64,000 bases of DNA from Anniella stebbinsi. Taxonomy: Eukaryota > Chordata > Lepidosauria > Squamata > Anniellidae. The stretch is taken from assembly GCA_029215795.1 (NCBI GenBank), contig JARDYH010000001.1, positions 189,975,654 to 190,039,653 of the forward strand, in the 5' to 3' direction. A program made the translations under genes and the position numbers. Of this stretch, positions 31,750-44,190 are shown one piece after another (the first letter of the stretch is position 1; each line of letters starts with the position of its first letter). The notes below the pieces were generated by a model. The model searched no databases, was not told where the DNA came from, and saw only the letters and a program-made list of their open reading frames with translations.

Positions 31750-33000
31750 GGATACCTCACTAGATTCACCTGCTATAACACTGGAGTCTAAGTCCCGGCG
31801 GATGCCAGAGATTTTATCCTGGAAGTGCCTAGCAAATATATTACAGCGGGCCTCAGATGATTCTACCATGTCCTTGGGGCCAGCATGTAGAAGCCCCCGG
31901 ACAACTCTGAAAAGCTCCACTGGGCGGCAGATTGATGAATTAATAGTGGCATCAAAGTACTGGGTTTTTTGCTGCCCTCACTGCCCCTGAATACAGTTCA
32001 CACTTACCAGTGTTTCATTGCATCCACTAGGAGTTTGTCTCCATCTGCCCTCAAGCCGTCTCCTACTTTGTTTCATCACTCTCAGCTCCGGGGTATACCA
32101 TGGAGCTGTACGAGCTCTACACAGGAGAGGGCGCTCAGGAGCAATTGTGTCAGCCGCCGGGGTCATTTCTACATTCCACAGATCAACCAGGGTTTCGACA
32201 TGAGAGGCAGCCCTATCAGCCAGAAAACTCCTCAGAGCCCTCTGGAAACCATCCGAATTCATTAGCCTCCGGGGGTGGACCATCTTAATGGGTCCCCCAC
32301 CCTTGCAGAGGGGAAAAGCTGCTGTAACTCTAAACCTCAGCAGGTGGTGATGACAGATGACAGATCACCATCTCCATGTCCAATGGAAAAAATCAGGTCT
32401 AGAGTGTGCCCTGCTACATGCGTTGGGCCAGTAGCATGTTGGGACAGTCCCATGGTTGTCATGGAAACCATGAAATCCTGAGCTGACCTAGATAATGTGC
32501 CCTCGGCGTGAATGTTGACATCCCCCAGAAACAACAGTCTGGGGACCTCAACCGTACTCCCAAGACCACCTCTGTCAGCTCACCTAGGGAGCCTGTTGAG
32601 CAGCAGGGTGGGCAGTACACCAACAGAGTCCCTAATCTGTCCCGTTGGCCCAACACAAGGTGCAAACACTCCAGACCAGTAGTCACATAGACAGGGAGCA
32701 CGCAGAGGGGGATGGAATTCCTATAGACCACAGCAACCCCCCCTCCCCAAATCTCAAGTCTACCCTGATGCTGAACCAAGTACCCCAGTGGGCATAACTG
32801 GGAGAGACTAACTCCTCCCTGCTCTCCCACCCAGGTCTCGGTAATGCAAGCCAGATCGGCTGCCTCATCCACTGTTAGATCATGGGTGAGGGAGGTCTTA
32901 TTTTGCACCGATCTGGCATTTAAAAGCAGCATCCGGAGACCCGAGGGTTGACTGATAGGGCAACCAACAGACCTGTGGATGTGAGGGGGACTGGAACAAG
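31750..33000 (-). pseudogene. L2 APE-type endonuclease and linker (disrupted)
   Basis: The N-terminal endonuclease starts near 32935 (LLLNARSVQNKTSLTHDL), with ITETWV carrying the catalytic Glu motif and GGGVAVVYRNS. It then shifts frame near 32535 to FLGDVNIHAEG and GHTLDLIFS. The linker continues at 31978-32283 (RTAPWYTPELRVMKQSRRRL) and 31729-31920. The frame change is explained by one or more indels around 32520-32540. The domain would nick target DNA. Confidence 0.8.
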
Positions 33001-33139
33001 GCACAGGCATTAACTGTCTGGACCGTGTTCCCCTCACAATGGCATATCTCCCTCTACCCGTCACTACACCGATTGGGGCCCCCTCAGATCCCCCCACTTG
33101 GCCCTGAATCCTCCCTCCCAGGCACATCTTACAAGCAAC

Positions 33140-33470
33140 AGGCAGCAGGTGGCACCCTCTCCTCCCCTGGCAGTAAGCCTCCCTCTCCTGCAGGTGGTGG
33201 TTCTCCCAGGCCCCCTCAGCCAACCAGCTTATATATCCCTCCCAAGAAGGGAGGGGGACAGATGGAACAGTCCACAGCAGCTGGCTCAGACCTGGGGGCC
33301 TGGTCCTGCAGGGAGTGGCAGTCTGCCAGGCAAAAGTCCTCAGGAGGGTGGTGGTGGCAGCAACAGCAGCAAGGCAATGCGGTAGGTAGGCAGGCAGGGC
33401 AGCAAGCAGCAGGCGGCACACTCCTGTCCTCCCCTGGCAGTAGGCCTCCCTCTCCTGCAGGTGGTGATTA
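33140..33470 (-). repeat. Direct repeat in L2 5' region
   Basis: TCCTCCCCTGGCAGTA, GGCCTCCCTCTCCTGCAGG and TGGTG recur at about 33156-33200 and 33427-33468, ~270 bp apart, suggesting two 5' monomer units. Confidence 0.65.
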
Positions 33471-33471
33471 G

Positions 33472-34839
33472 TTGGTGTCCAGTGTTTTTCTCCAGTAACA
33501 TTGTACTCAAGATGTTGGCATCCATTATTTTCTGTTTTCTCATTTTCATATCATCATGACATTAACTTCCATTTTGGATCCAATATGGCGACTGTCTGTT
33601 CACTGGGCTACTTTAAAACATTACACATATTACTGAAGGGCAATACGTTAGTGAGTTCAGTATCTCCCTGTATAGAAATTACTTTGCATGATCAACCCAA
33701 AGTTACCAGCAGTGGCTAGTCAGATGCCTCTCAGTGCTCATAGGGAGGACGTGATGGGTGAGGGCCATCCTTTGTTGTTTGTCCTCATCAGCATCTGGTA
33801 TTGAGGTCTGTTTAGTTATCATGGCTAATAGCTGTTGATTGATTTTTTCTTGTTTTTTTTAAAAAATCCTCAAAACTAGTTACCATTAACTAGTTATCCC
33901 AGAAGTCTGAGCCAGCATGGCCAATGCTCAGGGATTATGGGAGTTGTAATCCAAAGCATCTGGAGGGTACCAAGCCTTCCAGATAAGCCTTCCTTTGTAG
34001 CTATAACTATGACAGTTCTTTCCAGTAAATTCCATGTCTGTACTTTCTGGCTATTTTTAGATTTATAATTGTGCCCTTGCAAACATTCTTTGAGCACTTG
34101 AGCATAGTTTAAAAACAAACACACATACCACGCTGACTGTCTCCAAGGGGAAAACATGTCCTCTTACACCTGCCTTCCAGCAGGCAGACAGCTGTCTTAG
34201 TACCACTAAGAGTCCTATGATCAACCTTCCTTTAGAATCCCATTACATCGCATCATGGGTATAGTAGCGTTTGCGGGGATAAATACACCAAGAGTGAAAT
34301 GTGCAGTGGGCATGAACTAGGGCCCCCACAATAGGTTAGCTCAGTAGGTCAGAGCAGCACAGGGTTTTAAGTCCTGTCCCGGCCATCCTGACGTGGGCGA
34401 GGGCCGCCTTCTCACTGGGGTAGAGTTCAGTGGTAGGTCTCGGCTTTAATCTCTGGCATCTCCATTCCAAGAACCTTAACCTCCCACTTAAGTCCCTGGA
34501 GAGCCTGCCAGTCAGGGTGGACAGTCCTGGGCTAGGTGGACTTGTCTCTGTGTAAGGCCCCCAGCACATTCCCACTATGTACCCAAGGTGTTTGGGAAGG
34601 ACATCTCCCCTTCAAACTTTTAACACGTTTTCCAGATCAAATATGAAAAAGTGCTTAGTCGTCAGATGAATCCAGGTCTGCTAGACTTGTTGTCTTTGAG
34701 ATAAGAGCAGCCAGCCTGTGGATGTCCTTGCCAAGGGCAGACAGACTAACTCCATATTTGCTATCTTTCTATTGGCAAACATGGACATTTTTATTCAGAT
34801 AGGCTTTTCAGGTTTACTGAAGTAGGTTTTAATTGGCGG
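33472..34839. other. Intronic; one palindromic repeat remnant
   Basis: At 33895-33980 half of the GGGAGTTGTAATCCAAAGCA-type palindromic repeat is present (CATCTGGAGGG). The rest is unique. Confidence 0.45.
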
Positions 34840-34949
34840 TGTGAATAATCCATAGCAGACAACATCCACATTTGCTCAGCTGGAAAGGCTTTGGCCTGCA
34901 GCAGGATGGGTGACTACATGTGGATGTTGTCTGCTATGGACTATTCACA
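34840..34949. repeat. Inverted repeat, 32-bp arms
   Basis: 34840-34871 (TGTGAATAATCCATAGCAGA ...) and 34918-34949 are reverse complements with one mismatch, with a 46-bp spacer. Likely a MITE terminus pair or hairpin. Confidence 0.8.
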
Positions 34950-34982
34950 GTGGGTGCTGTTTATTTCTTTTTTATTGATGTA

Positions 34983-35383
34983 ACACCTCTCCCAACATGA
35001 ACGTACCCATATACTATGCTCAACATCAAAGGTCCTCCTCCGGGTGCCTACTCCGGGGGAAGCTCAGAGGACTGCAACAAGGGAGAGGGCCTTCTCTGTG
35101 GTGGCCCCCCCAATTATGGAATGATCTCCCCGATGAGGCCCGCCTGGCACCAACGCTGTTATCTTTTAGGTGCCAGGTCAAAACTTTTCTTTTCTCCCAG
35201 GCATTTTTAACAGCTTAAGTTGAAGTTTTAACTGACTCTTTTGGCCAGGCTTAAATGTTTTAAATGTTTTAAATATTAGCTGTTTTATGTTCAATCTTTT
35301 TATTTTTGTAAACTGCCCAGAGAGCTTTGGCTATGGGGTGGTATATAAATGCAATGAATAAGAATAAGAATAAGAATATTGTT
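34983..35383 (+). mobile_element. L2 LINE 3' end, 5'-truncated
   Basis: Starts in the C-terminal coding part (FSVVAPPNYGMISP region, frames broken). It ends with CTGCCCAGAGAGCTTTGGC, GGGGTGGTATATAAATGC and an AATAAG repeat tail (35357-35378). Confidence 0.8.
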
Positions 35384-36602
35384 GCATGTATGCAGCCCAC
35401 TTCCAACCCCTGAGGCCTTCTTCAGTTGGCCAGAGACACAATACCAGGCAATATGATGGCAATCACAGGACCCAACTTGAAGAAACTAGAGAAACCTGGC
35501 AAAGATTGTGAAATGCTTATGTAACTGGGCCACTTTCCAAGCAGGTTAGCTGGAATCAGAGAGGACTTGTCTGATTTTGCAGAAATGCTGATGCACGTGA
35601 TCTGCTTTCAAATATGAGTTGTCCAATGAAGAGCCTTTCCTATAATAATTGACTAAGTGAAGTTCTAAGTCAATGCTTGTGTAGGCTTTTGCTGGCTCTT
35701 GTGAGCAGGTTTGCAGGATCATGTCCAGAATGTTTGATCTCAAGTTGCTGTGTAAAATGTAAAGTTCTGTTCCTTGTCTAATTGTGGGGCTTTGCTCCTA
35801 GGGGTGAGAGTGAGGTTTGGGAATCTCTTAAGGGTTTGAGAAAAGAATTTGGGTTTATTCAGCCCCTACCAACAGCAGGAGAAATGGAACAGGATGGGGA
35901 GCTTGTGGTTCTTCACAGCTGTGCAATGAGCTGGTGGTTGCTTTAAAATGCAAGCAAGGTGGGGATGACATCTTGTACTTGACACCTAGGATTAGTGCTT
36001 GCATCTCAGGTGTCTGATCTCAGATATACAGTACTGGAGTGTGAAATACATGGTGATCTCTTTTTCTTTGTGTCTTGGCTGATTACAGTTTGCTAGACCC
36101 GAGGGAAGGCATGGTTGGTTTTGTATTTTCTCTTGCTTGCTTTAATGGTGGTGCATTAACATTTGCTCCTGCACTGAGCTAATAATCCAGACAAACTGGA
36201 CATGCTCAGAATCTAACACTGCTCTTTTTCCAGTTAATTATTATCACCACATATATATCCCACCTTTCTCCCAAGGAGCCAATGAGGCATACATGGGATT
36301 GCACAGTAGTGTCAGAGCCCCTTTAGCGCTGAATGATTATTCCTACACCATGGTCCCTGGACAATTGTGGGTCCTATTTCTGTCTGCAGAATGGAACATC
36401 AAGAGCTATGACTCAAGCATGATCCACTCAGGCCCCTGGCAATCTTTGTGGCGTATTACTGCAGTGATTCCTCACCTATTGCTGAGCAGCACCAAGGTGT
36501 TCCTACAGCCCAAAATGGTGGAGTTAATTTTTCAGTTTTGGGGAACAGAACTTGTGAGTTCTTTGAGCAACAATTGGCTAACTGCAGACTTATCCAAGTT
36601 CC
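35384..36602. other. Intronic, no recognisable feature
   Basis: Unique sequence. Confidence 0.4.
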
Positions 36603-36835
36603 ACAATGAATCATAGAATCATAGAATTGTAGAGTTGGAAGGGGGTCCAACCCCCTGCTCAATGCAGGAATCCACCTTAAAGCATCCCTGACAGATGGTT
36701 GTCCAGCTGCCTCTTGAATGCCTCTAATGTGGGAGAGCCCACCACCTCCCTAGGTAATTGGTTCCATTGTCGTATTCCATTGTTGTATTCCATTGTCGTA
36801 TTGCTCTGACAGTCAGGAGGTGTAGTACTCCAAAA
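36603..36835 (-). mobile_element. CR1 LINE 3' end, antisense
   Basis: Begins with TGAATCATAGAATCATAGAA (the CR1 terminal repeat reversed) and continues to CCATTGTCGTATTGCTCT. A 13-bp unit CCATTGTCGTATT is present three times in tandem at 36764-36802, an expansion absent from the other CR1 copies. Confidence 0.8.
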
Positions 36836-39061
36836 TGGTAGTGCTTGCATGCTATAACATATACCATTGAAGCACTCTGATTACAAAAATGGGAAGCTAG
36901 GGCAAGAACTTACCTAGTACCGTCTCTTGCCAGGAGCGAATGTTTTTTTGATGGTGATTGGGATCATGAATATCTTAGCTGATGTTGGGTATCATCCAGT
37001 CATCTCCTCCCCTGGATATATTCCCCCCCCCCCCCCTTGACTATAATCCCTTGTGATTTGTTTCTCCATGAGAAGCTGAACTCTTTTTTGGTCCGGTCTG
37101 GTCTCTTCAGACGTGCAATAGATGTCAATGACGACATTCACTATTTTTATCGGAATCTAGCTAAAGCAAGTGAGGCTTTGGTTGAACTGGCCCATGCTGG
37201 GTTAGCCTTGTGTGATTGCATCATGTTGCTGCAACTCACACCATTCTAAGTTGGACAAGGCTAAAAATACCCTCAGTGTGTCGAGGATGACTGTGCATCA
37301 TCACATAACATTTCACCATTGTAATTCAGCAGAGGACTGTGGGTCTCTTTTTGCAGTTTCTTTCTTTTCAGTACTGTTGAGAAAGTAAGTCAGCAGGCCA
37401 TCTATGACACATCATACAAGCAATGAAGGACAGCATATATTTTTGTGAGAATGTATAAACTGAAGATTTCCCTCTTCTCCTTGCACCCTAAAATAAAATG
37501 ATTTGATTAAACACAAAAACAAAACCTCTCACAATATCAGGTACGATCATCAACTCTAAGGAAAAACATAAGCATTGGTGCTTGCTTCCCCTCTTTCTTT
37601 CTATTTTTTAAAAAAACATTTATCATAAGAGGATATTTATTTGCTCACAGAACCCCTTGCTTCATGTTATTGCGTTCCCTAATTTAGAGTTTGGGAATCT
37701 CCCTCAGTAAATTAATAATCCCCTATTTTTTCTAGCAAGGAAGGACAAATGGAATTTGTCTAATGGGGAAATCCCTACTAATGTGTTGGCTCTGAAACAC
37801 TACTGAAGGAAAACTTAGGTTAACTTTTAGGCAGCTACCCTAACATTGAAGAACTGATTTGACTGTATCAGATGGCTTTTGCACACTGCATATCTCAAGA
37901 ACATGTATTCACAGAAATTTTATGTTGGAATTATTTGTCCAAATAATTATTTTCAATAATAAATCTATGAGCAGAACCAGACAAGAATCTAGTATCTTGC
38001 TTCTGCAAAACTTTCACATGGAGAATCAATTTTGATTGAATTGGTTTGCATGACATGCTATTATCAGAGTGGGTTGTTTGAGAAAAACAACCCACCCTGA
38101 TAACCAATGATCTGCAGTACGGGTTGTTTTAACCATGATATGCCATGCAAGCCCCTCAGCAAGTGCAGGATGAACCCCTGCCTCTCTTGCTAAGTGGGGC
38201 TATGATCATGGCCATGATGCTGTTCATGCCCCCTTCCCAGTGACAGTCCCTCCAAAGGTGCCATCATCCCCCCTTCACCCCCACTGATCTCCCCTTCCTG
38301 GCTCCAATCACAATCTTGATTGCAGTCAGAACCCTCTTTTTTATTATTTTCCAAGGCCTGTTTTTGCACAGGGTGCTGGGTACATCATTCACCTTCCCCA
38401 ATAAAGATCCCTCAGGGTTTTGAGAGGGACACACTTTCCCTCCTATTATAAGCCACACTCTAGAATACAACCAGAGTCTGGGGAAAAGATGATCAAAATC
38501 AGATATCCAATTTACTGATCTCCTGCTCTGTGTTCTGTATTATCAACGTGTAGGAGTCACCTTTCTCAGAATTGACAAACAGACCTAAGGGCATCCCCTC
38601 CCCCTACCCAATAATGTAGACCTGGAGAACAGCAGAAGCTACAGACATCAATCTGTAAACCCATAACTATGGTTTTAAGCATAATTCAAACTATGCTTGG
38701 TATGTTGGTGTTCAGAAATGAATTATCACCCCAGAGTGATTTCCAATTTAGAATTTATTGCATCGAAATAATGAAGGCAATCTATCCTTCTGCCAGTCTT
38801 TATCCAACTTGATGAACGGAAAGTTGCATTTTGCTAAATAGTAACTAACTTGAAATTAATCCAATTTATGCAAAGAACTTGGAAATTATATTTTCTCTCT
38901 CCCTTTTTCCAATGCTGGACCCAGATTTTGTTTTGGAGGGGCTGGGGAGGGGAGCTCTGGGCAAGATGCCAGCAGTGGACTCCCCCATCTTCTTTGTCAT
39001 TGTTACAGCTGCCCGTTTGGCTGCCATCTTCCCCCAGGGCTGATCTTGTACAACCACCAAC
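36836..39061. other. Intronic, no recognisable gene
   Basis: A C14 tract at 37023-37036. Small decayed inverted motifs near 38050-38125 (GGGTTGTTTGAGAAAAACAA) and 38640-38720. No exon signal. Confidence 0.4.
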
Positions 39062-39195
39062 AGCAGGGGTGGGCAACTTGTGACCCTCCAGATGTTTTGG
39101 CCTACAACTCCCATCAGCCCTCACCATTGACTATGCTGGCTATGGCTAATTGGAATTGTAGGCCAAAATGCCTGGAGCACCACAAGTTGGGCTTT
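39062..39195. repeat. Palindromic dispersed repeat (hAT-like ends)
   Basis: Left CAGGGGTGGGCAACTTGTGA and CCTCCAGATGTTTTGGCC. Right GGCCAAAATGCCTGGAGCA and CCACAAGTTGGGC. An almost symmetrical ~130-bp element of the same family as 15570-15720. Confidence 0.65.
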
Positions 39196-40479
39196 CCTTA
39201 TAGGCCCTAACCTATACGGAAAGCCCAAAGCAAATGGAGAACGTTGTTCCATCTTCACAATCTTGTTGCTGCTTCAGGTGGCTTCAGAGGGCAGCAGATG
39301 CCCCTGCTGCAGATGCCCGGGTCTCAACATTAAGCTGCCTTGACATGGGTCCCCCTAGTCTAACCAATCCGGCATGGGATGGGAACAGAGAAATTTAATT
39401 ATGTGCATGTATCATCACTGGGTCAGAGCTCTTTACAGTTTTTGCCTCTAAAAACGTAGTATTGCCTTGGCACAATCCATTTTGAACTATTACCTATCTC
39501 TAGTTTGCAGATTGCAAATGCTTTCATTTATTCATGAGGTAGCATTTGCAAATATACTTTTTTGTACATATGTGTTCAGTAGGAGCAGAACCCATTTAAG
39601 TGAGCTGGTTCATTATGCTGTTTGTTTTTGTGGTAGCATGACAGCTGTTTAAAAAGGGAGTTCAGATGAATAATTATTCCAGCATGGCTGTTTAGATTCC
39701 ATTTAAAATGGATCAATATGATTAATATGGAAAGGTTTCTGGGAGGCTATTTCAGGAGAAACCAAACATTTTAAAATAGTTGCAGTTAGGAGAAGGTGGC
39801 CAGTTAGTAGAGATTTTAGTGCTTCAGCCTGTTTGCAAATCATGTCAGCCCACGGTGGGGACTGTTGTATCGTGCTGGGAACCTGTCACCATTTTTGTAT
39901 GATGTCCAGCTAGTCGTAGTTTGTCATGCCTTGTGAACCCAGCAGCAGGGGTTATTTGAGGGTTGTCGAACCCTGAAACAATCCTTTGTCTCTGGGTTTG
40001 AATAACTTGACAAGCCACAGCAAACCGGGCCCCCGTGGGCTCCATGGAAAAATGGTACCTGGTATGATCTGACAGCCCCTGTGGGTAAGTTAAACCATGG
40101 TGGGCTATCGTGACACATGAACAGGTCCATTCTCTCCTGTTATGCAAACCTTCCCTACCCTTTAGGTTTGCTCTGGCTACTGATGAGGCATCTATAGCCA
40201 ACTAGGCTGCCCTTTGTCCAAAGCTCCTTTGCAGTAGACCCATCTGTAAGGTTGGAAAGGTCTGGGTTGGCCAGATTGAGTGTGTTTGTGTGGGTGGCGG
40301 TGGTACATATATGGTATTTTTAAGCTGACTAACAAAGAGACAAAACATGAATGAATGTTAACATTTTAAGTCGACTAACAAAGAGACAAAACATGGACTG
40401 ACTGAATGTTAACAAACTGAAGAACGGTTGGTGAGGGCAGTTCATCTTCCCAAGGAGGTGATATTCAATCTGTTTTCAG
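39196..40479. repeat. Intronic; decayed MITE-like relic at 39825-40190
   Basis: TTAAACCATGGTGGGCTATC and CAAATCATGTCAGCCCACG show inverted similarity. A 20-mer GACTAACAAAGAGACAAAAC occurs twice in tandem context at about 40326 and 40372. Confidence 0.4.
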
Positions 40480-40712
40480 TGGGTTGTACTCCCACTAATA
40501 TGTCAGATTCATAGTTTGGAAGTGCTCATTCACCCAGATTTGTCTCTAAAGACCCAAGTAGCCTCAGTAGCATACAGCATCTTTTAGCAGTTGAGGCTGG
40601 TGCACCACCAATGACCCCTCCAGAAGGAGCTCACAGTTACCCATAGTCTGGTAATATCCAAACTAGATGACTGCAATGCATTGTATGTGGAGCTGCCTTT
40701 GAAGGTGTGTCA
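40480..40712 (+). pseudogene. L2 reverse transcriptase C-terminal fragment
   Basis: Decayed reading of SLEVLIHPDLSLKTQVASVA, QLRLV, LVISKLDDCNALYVELPLK. This matches the C-terminal region of L2 copies in the window but has stops and lacks both ends. Confidence 0.7.
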
Positions 40713-40901
40713 AAATGATGTTGCTCTGTACATCAAAGAGTGCATAGCGCCAAACTACAACCTCACTGTCGGTGACAATACCAGGTCTCCGTTGTAATAT
40801 ACTTACTGGGGACAGGCTATTATCCCCTGACCAAAATGCTCAGAGTGATCTTGAGATGGAAAATGAAATCAGGGAGGATGCCAAAGGAGAAGTCTTATAC
40901 T

Positions 40902-41750
40902 CAGGGTTGATAAAAACCCAATGATTAAAAAAAAACACCTGGATTTTTAAAATTTTTAATCAGATTTTGAAATTTTCTTAAAACAATAAGTAAAAAAAAG
41001 AGCCTACGTCAATGATATCATCATGAATACTAATTACACAACTTCTAAGTACATTCTATGAATATGTTAACGGCAGTTTATGAAGATTGGAAATAACCCG
41101 ATTAGTCCTATTCTGCTCTGCAGTGGTGTACAAAAGTGCATGTTCTCTCTCTCTCTCTCTCTGTCTCTCTGACCTTGCCTCTCTCGAAGTGCAAAGATAG
41201 AGAAGGTCAATGAATAGAGAATTTAGGGAGATGGAGTAGATCTGAACAATGAGGAGCAGTCTGGATATAAATTCAAGGAACAGGGGATGGGAACAGAAAG
41301 TGAAATCAAAAGTAAACAGAACAAATTCACGCAGTCGAAGAAGACAACTAACTAGAAGAATAAACAATCTTATTAGTACAATTTAAAAGCTTGTTTGTTG
41401 TTGGTGATTCTGGCACACCGTGACAAAATATCATGTTTTATTGAACAGTTGGAGCTGGTTCACAAGTTCATTCTGCTTTAATACTAAAATGATCAAATTA
41501 TCTCCCCATTTTGGATAAAAATTAATCTGAAAAAAAATCAGAATTGCTTAGTATATACCTACCTTCTAATGAAGCCTACATCTCTGGATATGTATTGAAG
41601 TTATATGAAACAATAATGTACTTCTATTAAAAATGGTAATTAATTAGTATCTTCTTCACTAGTGATTTAACCTGCAATTTAAATCATCAAAATAGAGAAG
41701 CAATTTAAATCATGATTTATATCCATTTGATTTAAATCAAATCAACCCTG
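40902..41750. mobile_element. hAT-like element with CAGGGTTGAT ends
   Basis: Ends CAGGGTTGAT / (reverse) CAGGGTTGATTTGATTTAAA. Flanks CTTATACT (40894-40901) and TTTGTACT (41751-41758) match at 6 of 8. AT-rich, with repeated ATTTAAATCA motifs near the right end and a (CT)n run at about 41142-41175. 849 bp, non-coding. Confidence 0.65.
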
Positions 41751-42489
41751 TTTGTACTCCCTTAAACTGGATAAATGTGTGTACTTGCCACAATAAAGAG
41801 ATAGAATTTCTAGATATCCTAAATGGCTGTGCACTCAAACAGTTAGTCATGACACTGGCCAGAGGAGAGGCAACCCCTGGGCTCTGCCCAGGACTTAGTG
41901 CAAAATGTGAAATGGAAAATTGTCAGGGATGTCCAGTGTAGTCACATTTGTCTTCAGGAGAGGGAACTTCACTAAAATGAGGAAAATCACACAAAGGAAA
42001 TAGAAAAAAAAGAGGGTCAAAGCTCTCAAGAATGCTCAAGGGTTACTTAAAACCACAATAATACTGTAGAAATTCTGCTATAATGCATACTGCAGGTCTG
42101 GAAAGATACCACCAAGTCCAAGAGGTCTTGCATGGTCAAGGGTTTCTCACATTTCCCTAAAGGCAAGGAAAAGAGCTTCCATGCTGCTAAGGTAATGTAA
42201 AGAGTAAGAACTCCACCTGATCGCTGGTCTTCCTCTTTCTTTCTTTCTTTCTTTCTTCCTCTCCTTTGCAGCAAGTAGAAGGAGAACTCCTTTATAGAAC
42301 CACAATATCAGTTTAACAGAGGCTGGCAGGTGCACGTGTCCATTGAGTATTTTACCAGCCCGTATCAAGGGCAACTGGAGCAATGAGTTACTGTCTTAGC
42401 AAGGAATGATCTCTTGCCCTGGGTAAGCTCACATGTGAATAACTGTAAATTAAAGTATATGTTCTAGAGTATAGCAGACTAGTCGCTGG
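41751..42489. other. Intronic; (TTTC)n microsatellite
   Basis: A TTTC run at about 42234-42257. Otherwise unique. Confidence 0.45.
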
Positions 42490-44190
42490 GGTCTTATCCT
42501 TCAGATACATGAATTGTAAAAGACAGAGGAAAGAAATGGTGGTTCAACTGCCTCATGAGGATGGCAAATTGGTAACAGATGACAAAGAAAACGCCAAAGT
42601 GCTCAATTCCTACTTTGGCTCAGTCTTCTCTCAAAAGCGGGTCTATGACCCCCCTGGAAAAAGTGAAGTAGAAGGATTGCAGTTTGAGATTGGTAAACAA
42701 ATGGTCAAGTAACACCTAATTTCTTTGAACAAGTTCAAATCTCCTGGGCCCAACGAATTGCATCCTAGAGTAATAAAGGAGCTGGCAGAAGAACTCTTAG
42801 AACCACTTGCTATTATCCTTGCGAAATCTTAGAAGACGAGTGAAGTGCCAGATGACTGGAGGAGGGCTAATGTTGTCCCTAGCTTCAAAAAGGGCAAAAA
42901 GGAGGAACCTGGGAGCTACAGACCAGTCAGACTGACATCCATCCCTGGGAAAATTTTGGAGCAATTATAAAGAAGTCAATCTGTAAACACCTTGATGACA
43001 ACGCAGTGATTATTAAAAATCAGCATGGATTTGTCAAGAACAAATCCTGCCAGACTAATCTGATCTCATTTTTTGATCGGGTAACCTTCCTTGTGGACTG
43101 TGGGAATGCTGTGGTCATGATATATCTTGATTTCAGCAAAGCTTTTGACAAAGTGCCCCATGACGTTCTGATTAAGAAACTAGTGAAAAGTGGGCTAGAT
43201 AGAACAACTATTAGGTGGATCCACAGTTTGCTACAGAATCGGACTCAAAGAGTCTGATTCACACTGGGGGGAGGTAACAAGCAGGGTACTGCAGGGCTCA
43301 GTCCTGGGCCCAGTGCTCTTCAACATTTTTATTAATGATTTGGATGAGGAGGTGCAGGGAATGCTTATCAAATTTGCAGATGACACAAAATTGGGTGAGA
43401 TCACTAATACCCTGGAAGACAGAAAGAAACTCCAAAGTGATCTTGATAGACTGGAGTGCTGGGCTGAAAACAACAGAATGAAATTTAATAGGGATAAATG
43501 CCAAGTTCTACACCTAGGAAAAAGAAACCAAATGCACAGTTACAAGATGAGGGATACTTGGCTAATCAATATGACAAACGAGAACGATCTTGGAATTGTT
43601 GTAGATCACAAGCTGAATATGAATCAACAGTGTGATGTGGCTGCAAATAAAGCAAATGCTATTTTGGGCTGCATTAATAGAAGTATAGCTTCCAAATCAC
43701 GCGAGGTACTGGTTCCCCTCTATTCGGCACTGGTTAGGCCCCATCTTGAGTATTGCATCCATTTCTGGGTGCCACACTTCAAGAACCATGCAGACAATCT
43801 GGAGCGTGTTTTCAGAGGAGGGCAACGAGGATGATTAGGGGTCTGGAAACAAAGCCCTATGAGGAGAGATTGAAAGAACTAGGCATGTTTAGCCTGGAGA
43901 AGAGAAGATCAACCCAGAATGCAGGACACGGAATAATGGGCTCAAGTTACAGGAAGCCAGATTCTGGCTGGACATCAGGAAAAAACTTCCTGACGGTTAG
44001 AGCAATACGACAATGGAACCAATTACCTAGGGAGGTGGTGGGCTCTCCCACATTAGAGGCATTCAAGAGGCAGCTGGACAACCATCTGTCAGGGATTCTT
44101 TAAGGTAGATTCCTGCATTGAACAGGGGGTTGGACTTGATGGCCTTATAGGCCCCTTCCAACTCTACTATTCTTTGATTCTTTGATTCTG
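42490..44190 (+). mobile_element. CR1 LINE, 5'-truncated
   Basis: Starts at YMNCKRQRKEMVVQL, covers the complete reverse transcriptase region and C-terminus, and ends at the CR1 terminus (CTACTATTCTTTGATTC, TTTGATTC) near 44190. It is the best-preserved CR1 here but has several frame breaks. Confidence 0.88.
42509..44103 (+). pseudogene. CR1 reverse transcriptase pseudogene
   Basis: Pieces: 42509-42712 (pre-RT), 43006-43257 (QHGFVKNKSCQTNLISFFDR, then IYLDFSKAFDKVPHDVL with motif A intact), 43313-43834 (LFNIFINDLDEEVQGML, LIKFADDTKLGEIT with catalytic DD, KDLGIVVDHKL-like) and 43753-44103 (C-terminus). Stops at 42711, 42830 and 43255 and frameshifts near 43260 and 43800 inactivate it. Motif B sits in the break at about 43265-43310. 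Confidence 0.88.

Larger units (their letters stand above)
29146..33471 (-). mobile_element. L2 LINE, antisense, nearly full length, with L1 inserted
   Basis: The ATT tail at 29150-29170 and CTCTCTGGGCGGTTTAC mark the 3' end. Reverse transcriptase, linker, endonuclease and a GC-rich 5' region follow on the minus strand up to about 33471. An L1 fragment (30703-31731) sits inside with a 16-bp duplication. Excluding it, about 3.3 kb of L2 remain. The 5' part (33000-33471) carries a direct repeat and has only short frames. Confidence 0.85.

Noticed and set aside
37037..37249. Frame reading CDLFLHEKLNSFLV as a possible RAMP1 exon 3
   Set aside because: A weak resemblance to the C...EKL..F segment, but the CWP motif, the other cysteines, the membrane segment, and a phase-2 acceptor are all absent.
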